This document shows, piece by piece, positions 57,600-64,000 of a stretch of DNA of 64,000 nt. The notes under the pieces are model-generated. The model saw only the letters and a list, made by a program, of their open reading frames with translations. It ran no database searches and was not told where the DNA came from. Source of the DNA: Cornus controversa (Eukaryota; Streptophyta; Magnoliopsida; Cornales; Cornaceae); NCBI GenBank assembly GCA_026545225.1, contig CM048853.1, forward strand, positions 51,641,255 through 51,705,254, read 5' to 3'. The translations under genes and the position numbers were made by a program. The stretch's first letter is position 1; each line of letters starts with the position of its first letter.

Positions 57600-58586
57600 A
57601 TCGGTCATTCAAATAGTTGATCTATTAAGTTTTCCATGTTAAATAATACTACTATGTAGTATTTAACTATTAATTACTTTTGAAATATTTTATATCAAAT
57701 TTTACATTAGCTAAAGCCTCACTGCAACTTCTGAAAATTGTTCCTAAATTTGACAAATTGTAAATTAACATTCCCAAAAGAGTGATGCATGATACACCAA
57801 TTGAATATATTGCACCGCATGGAAAGTATATATTGGCGTGATGGAATCATGATGGGTTAAGTTGTTTGAGATGGAGCAAGCTAGTGTTTTGTACGAGTAG
57901 CATATTTACATGTGTTATACTGAGATGCTCGTACCTTATTATATTATATCTTCTCTCTTTGAATTTCAATTGAAGCATAAAATAAAATAAAAAAACAGAA
58001 AAAGAGATAAGAATTTTGGGGGAGGGAGTAATAAACATCTCAACAATTAATCATTTCAAAATTATAATTAATCATTTCAAAATTAAATGGAAAATAGTGG
58101 TCATTTAATCAATTCAAATTAATTATCATGAGAGGTCCAATACCATCACAAATAAATAAAAGTAAAAATCCAAGCTATTTTATTTTAATATATTATCTGT
58201 ATAAATCAAGAAGTGATTAAAGGGTAAGGTTTGTATAACTGAAAGAGGATATACAAACAAGGGGGAACAGAGGCAATACAAGGCATAAAGCCAACAACTA
58301 CATACAAACAAGGGGTAGAAGCCTGTACATACTAATGAAATGAGTATCCCATTTGAGAACTAAACTAATGTAAAACGAAGCCACATTTTCCCAGTTCAAA
58401 CCATCTTAATTCTAGCTAGGCTCTTTTCTTGGGCTTATCACTCACTCCGTTCTTAAAATTTTAGCATCAGCCCATCTAAGGCATACCTCTCCTGTAAGTA
58501 AATCTGTTATATATATATATATAATTTTAGCATCAGCCCATCTAAGGCATACATCTGTTATATATATATATATATATATATATATT
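57600..58586. other. Intergenic; 3' flank of the proline-rich gene
   Basis: No gene is supported. Near the right edge TTTTAGCATCAGCCCATCTA occurs twice (58460 and 58528), separated by and followed by (TA)n runs (58508-58522, 58560-58597), a small tandem duplication in the 3' untranslated part of the next gene. Confidence 0.6.
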
Positions 58587-59117
58587 TTATATATAATCGG
58601 ATAGAACCCTAGGGCAATTCCCATAGTATGGTAGCATAAGTGACGAGTTTGGATGGACGGTCGGGAAGCCACAAAAGGGGCAGAAAATACCCGGTGGAAG
58701 TGGAGGAGCCGTTGGGGATGGCCTCTGGGGGAGAATGAACCCCGGTTCTCTCTGTGTTGTTTCCGGTCCCCGTGGTCCGGTTGTTTCGGTCCATTCAGTG
58801 GTTGGTTCTTCATTGGGTGGTGGCAGAGTTGTAGTGTGCTCCGGTGGCCCTTCTTCTTCTTCATCATCATCCTTGTAACAATACTTCCTAACAAAATACA
58901 TGAAAAATAACAGCATCAAAGAACCCATGAAAATTACAGTGTAGATCAGCCATTGAGAGTCTCGTGAATGTTGTGGAGGTGGTGGGTAGGGCATGAGATA
59001 TGGTGGAGGAGGTGGTGGACAGGGAGTGAGATACGGTGGAGGAGGAGGTGGTGGGCAGGGAGTGAGATACGGTGGAGGATCGCAGGGATTGAGAGATGGA
59101 GGAGGAGGTGTTTCCAT
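58587..59117 (-). CDS. Proline-rich single-pass membrane protein, ATL-like front half without RING
   Basis: One exon, 176 residues. Residues 1-49 are three imperfect PPYLTPCPPPPPP units. A membrane helix follows at about 56-76 (WLIYTVIFMGSLMLLFF), then the short RKYCYK and an acidic DDDEEEE block, then a Pro/Thr/Glu-rich tail with one CPFC. The Pro-run, helix, RKYC order resembles the beginning of ATL RING-H2 ligases, but no RING follows in this frame or beyond the stop, so it may be a truncated relative or an unrelated proline-rich protein. A TATA-like CTATAAGTA lies on the minus strand at about 59163-59171, ~50 bp before the ATG, with a GA tract in the leader. The ordered architecture supports a real gene; the function is unknown. 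Confidence 0.6.
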   Translation of the reverse strand: METPPPPSLNPCDPPPYLTPCPPPPPPPYLTPCPPPPPPYLMPYPPPPQHSRDSQWLIYTVIFMGSLMLLFFMYFVRKYCYKDDDEEEEGPPEHTTTLPPPNEEPTTEWTETTGPRGPETTQREPGFILPQRPSPTAPPLPPGIFCPFCGFPTVHPNSSLMLPYYGNCPRVLSDYI

Positions 59118-59171
59118 GGAGAGAGAAAGAGAGAGAGAGAGTGTACTAATTATCTATAATGTGTACTTATA

Positions 59172-60840
59172 GGGAAGTCACATGGAGTAGGAGGTGTGGT
59201 ATTAGAGAAGGATATATGGTGAGAGTAACATAATGTCCATTTATAGCTGCAGTCGATTGATAATTTTTTCAAAACTAATGACCCCATATATAAATATTGT
59301 TGTAACAATTTTCTATAGTAACTACTTGATAAAGGGTTATAAGTTGATAATCTAAACCTTACATGCATCCCACATTTTTATTTGAAGCAAGTTCTAGTTA
59401 AACCTCCTTATTCATTTTACATTATAAATTCCAAATCCATTATTAAATCCAAGTAATTTTCCATTCCAATCTAATCTTATTTCAAACTCCATTCATTTCA
59501 AATAACATGAATTCTATTTTTAATTTCAAATCCCATCATTTCAATCACAACTTAAGACAACTTTTATGTTGATAACCTCATATAGCATGCACCACCCTCT
59601 TTTTGACCCATCCTTTGCCAAGGCAGTTGAAATTTTTTGCGTGAAGGCTACTCTCTAAAAATGGAAATCTTCTGAAGAAGTTCAATTTCTGGACTATCTT
59701 GGAGAGTACGTAATTATATATATATATATTTGCACAGTAATTTTATAATTTTCAAGCTGATAATGTACATCACCTTGTCTCACTCTCTATCTCAAATATC
59801 TAAAACACTCTCAAAGTTAAGTTTTAGGTTTAATATGTTTTCTACAAAACTTCTAAAGTAGGTTGCAACAAACAGATATTGAGTTTATCATTGTCAGGAA
59901 TATTGAAGCTATATATAACATTGTTGTGACATATTATACTTTTGCAAAACGTAGCAAACATCCCCTTCAAATTACTTTTCTGTGACATGTGATGTAAAGT
60001 ATTTATATTATTCCATTTTTGCCCTTTTAACTTGCCGGAATGTCTTTATTTCAATTGTTATATTAATTTTCAAATTTTAACCTCTATTCCAAAAAAGGCT
60101 TCTCTAAAGTATTTATAGAAGATAGTGATGGAAAAACTTGAAAAATTACGCTGATATATGTAACATGTAAATTTGTATGACCAATAAAAATTGATTCTTG
60201 ACATATACTATGATATATTAGCAGTTTGATACTTCAAATAATTAGAGGTACTAAAACGTATCTATAGTAATAAAGATGATCAAAAGTATCACATTATTTT
60301 TAAATGATAAAAATTGATCAAACTGATGAAATTGCATGTTAAAGGAAGGGCCATGACAATCTCATTAATAGAATTAATAATATGGCTCAGCATTATTGCA
60401 TGCAAATCGTAGAGAGAGAACATATTTCCTCGTGGGATCGGCATCCCTAATTTCTTCGCCTTCCAAACTCACTGGATATATAATGCTAAATCTGAATTTT
60501 GTTTATAAATTGTGTTGGATGGGAGGAAGTACTTAACTTTCTGTGACAGAAAATTAAGAAACAATTCATGCATCCATATTTGACAGACCTTAATTAGACC
60601 AGTCTAAATAAATCCATAGTGGTCTGACATTGATCGTGCTCTTAATTGTCTCTTCTTCGGGTCTACCAGCTTCCCATGCTCAGGCTCTCCTCGTCAGAAG
60701 ATTTGATTACTCCCTCAACTTTCATCTTCATTTTCGTCACTGTGATAAAAAGGGTAAATATTACTGATATATTTGATGTTTTGTCACGCATTTACAATTT
60801 TGGAAAATTTTATCTCTAACACTCTTGTGATTTTGACATA
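59172..60840. other. Intergenic, no gene recognised
   Basis: AT-rich DNA. At 60350-60430 and 60680-60740 it holds two blocks that recur at 62336-62415 and 62671-62740 (AATAATATGGCTCAGCATT, GCATGCAAATC.TAGAGAG; ACTTTCATCTTCATTTT), so about 0.4 kb is duplicated 2 kb apart with loss of the middle. Nothing coding is supported. Confidence 0.55.
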
Positions 60841-61206
60841 TAACTTCTACACTACCTTTTGTCAAAAGTAAAAGTATATCGTGTCAGAGCACTTTTCACG
60901 ATGAAATGACTATACTACCATTTGACTTTTGACCTAACTCTTTTAAATACTAAAATTACTCATTTAACCTTGTCTAATAGGTCAAAATGTCTCTCTCAAC
61001 AACCCTATATATATATATTTATTTATTTATTTATTTATTTCCATGAATAATAATGCTAACATAAAATAAAAAATAATAATTAAATTTCTCTTTCTTTTTC
61101 TCTATATATATACTATAATATATAGAACCTATATATCTAATTATTTATTTCCATAAATAATAATGTTAACATAAATTAAAAAAAGTAATTACTTTTCTCT
61201 TTCTTT

Positions 61207-61210
<4 letters not shown>
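60840..61210. repeat. Dispersed repeat, second copy of 50065-50440
   Basis: TTTTGTCAAAAGTA, CATTTGACTTTTGACCTAA, ATTTAACCTTGTCTAATAG and AATAATAATG(C/T)TAACATAAA appear in the same order as near 50 kb. In both copies the AATAATAATGTTAACATAAA segment is itself present twice within the copy. No ends or target duplications could be fixed. Confidence 0.6.

Positions 61211-61257
<47 letters not shown>
61209..61257. repeat. (TA)n microsatellite
   Basis: About 24 TA units directly after the dispersed repeat; likely length-variable. Confidence 0.92.
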
Positions 61258-61258
<1 letters not shown>

Positions 61259-64000
61259 GCTGGCCTATTAACCTTTTACCATGTCAACACAAATTATGTG
61301 GTCTGGTTGCGATGAATTAATATTTGACATTGTTTGGTCAGATGGGTTGAGACAAATATTTTCTTTTTTTCCTTAATTTGAAAACTTCTTCATATAAAAT
61401 TATCTTTTCGATAATTAACTTTTTTTTGAGATAATATTACCTGTATCTTTGCTAAATCATTTAAAAATAGGAAATAAAAAGAAAATAATAATAATAATAA
61501 TAATAATCTGAGGCTCTAAATGATTAATTAAGAATGTTAATAGGAATAAAGTAAATACAAACCTAACGTCACGCACTTTTTAAATAAATCTCATAATCCT
61601 GATTCTCACACTTGATAGCACCAAGCTGTTTGTTTATTAGTCTCAAACACAGTAAATAATTATGTACAAAATATCAATATTTAGTTTATACATAAAATGA
61701 ATATGGAGAATGCAAAAATGTAATACACCAATAAAATATTTAAAGTTGTGAGGTACCATACTAAAAGAGCACAACAGCGTCGAGTTTGAAGCTTCCCAAT
61801 TCCCACCTTCCCTTTCCAGTTCATATGCACATGGGTTACAAATGTCCACATACATCTATGTATATATACATGCACATATGCATGTGCGCACAAGAGGAAT
61901 TTGCTAAATTCACAGGGAATATAAGAAAGGGAATTGGATAAAGTAATAAACAAAGAAAATGATATACATCAAATAAAAAGTAAAATGGTGATCTGGGTTG
62001 GTCTTGAAAGCTTTGTAATATTTTGATTCCCAAATTTTCCTTTGATTCTCTTCACTTTTTTTTTTTGCATGGACTCGCACTCCTCTGTGTGTACATATAT
62101 ATATATATATATATATAGATGATTTTCATTTAATCTCTTTTTTTTCTAGTTTTTTTGTGATTAAGGGTGGTGGTTATGGTTCGAAGGTGGTGGTTGTGGT
62201 TCAAGGAGGAGATGAGAGATGAAAGGTATTGTGCTCATTTTCATATTCTAATATTTTTATATTAAAATATATTTAAATAATTAGAGACAATCAGGATATT
62301 TCACATATTAAAAAATAAAAAAAATTGACAAGGAATTGGAAGGGCAATGACAATCCCATTAATAGAATTAATAATATGGCTCAGCATTGTTGCATGCAAA
62401 TCATAGAGAGAGAAAATGTAGTGCCTACATAGGACAATGTCCAATTTTTTTCATTTTTTATTTGGATATTTTTTAAATTGATGTAAGAATATTTAATTTT
62501 TTGCATGAAGTTAATGTGTCACGAAGTCTTTATTTGAATCCTTTATAAACTTGTGGAGAAACATTAAAAGGTATATGCACTTTATGTATCTAAGAAATGC
62601 TTTGTGCACTTAACCCTAGAAAAAATTAAACCTACAATAGAACCAACAAGGTTGATCCTTTTTAATTTTCCAGTAGCTCGTCAAAGGATTTGGTTACTCC
62701 CCCAACTTTCATCTTCATTTTGGTAACCGTTATAAAAATAACGGTCATTTAAAGACTGGGCTTCGATAGTGCTCCTTTGGATTTGCTTGCATGTTTTTGT
62801 GCCACTTACAGTTCTCGAGTGTTGTTAAGCTTTTGTGTTGCATGATTCTGGGACACGTATAGTACAGATTCTCTTCTTCGATCTATTCATTTATTTTCCT
62901 TTCATATATATATATATATATATATATATTAATTGTGATTAAAAATGAATTTATAATCTTTTATGTGATTCGACCAAACTTGACATACGTCAACAAAGAG
63001 TAAAATACACTATCATCAAGAAAGGAGAAAAATAATAATATAATACAAATACTCATTACTTACACGCTGCCTCATGAAAAATTATATCGGTAGAGATGTT
63101 GAACACCAATTCATGTATACACTCTTTGCTCGGGTTATGGTGTTGGATGCCCGAACCTTTCGCGGTCTATCACTCACTTGTCATCGTCAATTTCCGCAAA
63201 GTCTCCAACTTTTATGAGACTACATATCTCTACTCATCTATCCACCCACTCTTTTATTTTCTCTCTCACTCCTCCGTTTTCTTTTCTTCTCTACCTTCTC
63301 CATTCAAGTTTACATTTATTTATAAAGCTCCAAACTCACTTTCTTGTTGAACAATAATTATAATTACTTAAAATTTAAAATGTGTTTAATAAAAAATTAT
63401 CAAAAAAATTATAATTTTAAAATAGAAACTAAATTATAATAAAAATTTGAGACAATTTTTGACAGTGGTGCAATGGAGAGCAGAAGTCAGCATGGTTTAC
63501 TATGTCACTCTCATCATTTGTTAAGAAAGTCAAAAGAATTGTTTTCTCAAAGGGAAGGGCATTTGATCACTGAAATATAATTTTTCAAATCATTTATACC
63601 AATTAACAGAGAGCTTAATACCCTTTGTTTTTTACAAACATTACCAATAAAGAAAAAAAAAAATTTGAGGTCCCATCCATGACAGCGTAAATTGGGAAAA
63701 TTGGCATGTTTATAGGTAGTTAAACACTTTGATTTTGTAATTTAATTAAGAAAATCTATAGAGAAAAATCTCCTTAAATATATAGGGGTCCATCTAACAA
63801 TGATAAAATATGGTAATTACCACAGCATTAAAATTTAAACATGACATAAACATCAGTGATGCGCACGTCCTGCTCTTGTGTAATTTGTCTAAATTAAATG
63901 ACCATTTGCCATATTTAAATTTGAATTGATTCATTAGTGCAATGTTAATTCTGGGATTGCCTTGTCAAATATAGATTTACAATTAATTAGTGAAATTATA
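61258..64000. other. Intergenic, no gene recognised
   Basis: Frames at 61643-62033 (minus) and 63096-63350 (plus) look like chance openings: no motif, odd composition, no splice partners. Contains an (ATA)n run at 61486-61508, a GGTGGTGGTT(A/G)TGGTTC short direct repeat at 62166-62200, and the second copies of two blocks from 60350-60740. Confidence 0.5.

Noticed and set aside
58442..58894. 150-codon minus-strand frame overlapping the proline-rich gene
   Set aside because: It reads through two TA microsatellites and a local duplication and is out of frame with the more ordered 176-residue protein.
61643..62033. Overlapping minus-strand frames
   Set aside because: Three different frames open over the same AT-rich DNA with Tyr/Ile/His-rich chance peptides and no conserved features.
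1..64000. Search for CRISPR arrays, prokaryotic operons, phage or viral genes
   Set aside because: No spaced identical repeats, no operon-like packing, no capsid or replicase motif; the repeats seen are microsatellites, minisatellites and transposon ends.

Overview
The window is nuclear DNA from a flowering plant, most likely a eudicot. It is AT-rich, its genes are split by long introns with GT..AG borders, and the space between genes is filled with small transposons, retroposed SINE-like copies and long AT microsatellites. Every protein family recognised is a plant family: an ILR1-like auxin-conjugate hydrolase, an ATL RING-H2 ubiquitin ligase, SABATH methyltransferases and a DA1-like LIM/peptidase protein. 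The species cannot be named from the sequence alone.

Layout. (1) 1-5.2 kb: a ~2 kb inverted-repeat element and an 841-bp MITE, no convincing gene. (2) 5256-13038 (+): a complete five-exon ILR1-like amidohydrolase of 445 codons with signal peptide and ER-retention tail. Its introns carry a TRIM-like element, a tRNA-derived SINE, a 1.3-kb PIF/Harbinger-like element and a small MITE. (3) 16195-17193 (-): an intronless ATL51/52-type RING-H2 ligase. (4) 19393-25523 (+): a probable four-exon gene for a ~156-residue protein that I do not recognise; its introns hold a 139-bp tandem repeat, a SINE-like insertion and a hAT-like element. (5) 25.8-33 kb: a mosaic of duplicated pieces of that gene's 3' half interleaved with minus-strand SABATH copies. 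Two of these are pseudogenes and one is a lone first exon. (6) 33.7-36.4 kb: duplicated SABATH flanking modules and a broken Copia gag/protease fragment with a minisatellite. (7) 36.4-46.2 kb: gene-poor AT-rich DNA with a tandem pair of MITEs, a probable Helitron 3' end and a 60-bp tandem repeat. (8) 47261-48899 (-): the one intact SABATH gene, 367 codons. (9) 49.4-57.5 kb: a stray DA1-type exon, then a DA1-related gene whose peptidase motif reads HEIMN instead of HExxH. (10) 58587-59117 (-): a single-exon proline-rich single-pass membrane protein that resembles the front half of an ATL protein without a RING. (11) 59.1-64 kb: intergenic, with two internal duplications.

How the genes relate. 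Plausible themes are hormone or small-acid metabolism (release of free auxin by the ILR1-like enzyme; methylation of a carboxylic acid or a purine alkaloid by SABATH) and ubiquitin/growth control (ATL ligase, DA1-like protein). These are neighbours on a chromosome, not an operon or a demonstrated pathway. I see no clearly new multi-gene system. The most informative parts are the SABATH/unknown-gene duplication mosaic, the DA1-like pseudo-peptidase and the unrecognised four-exon gene.
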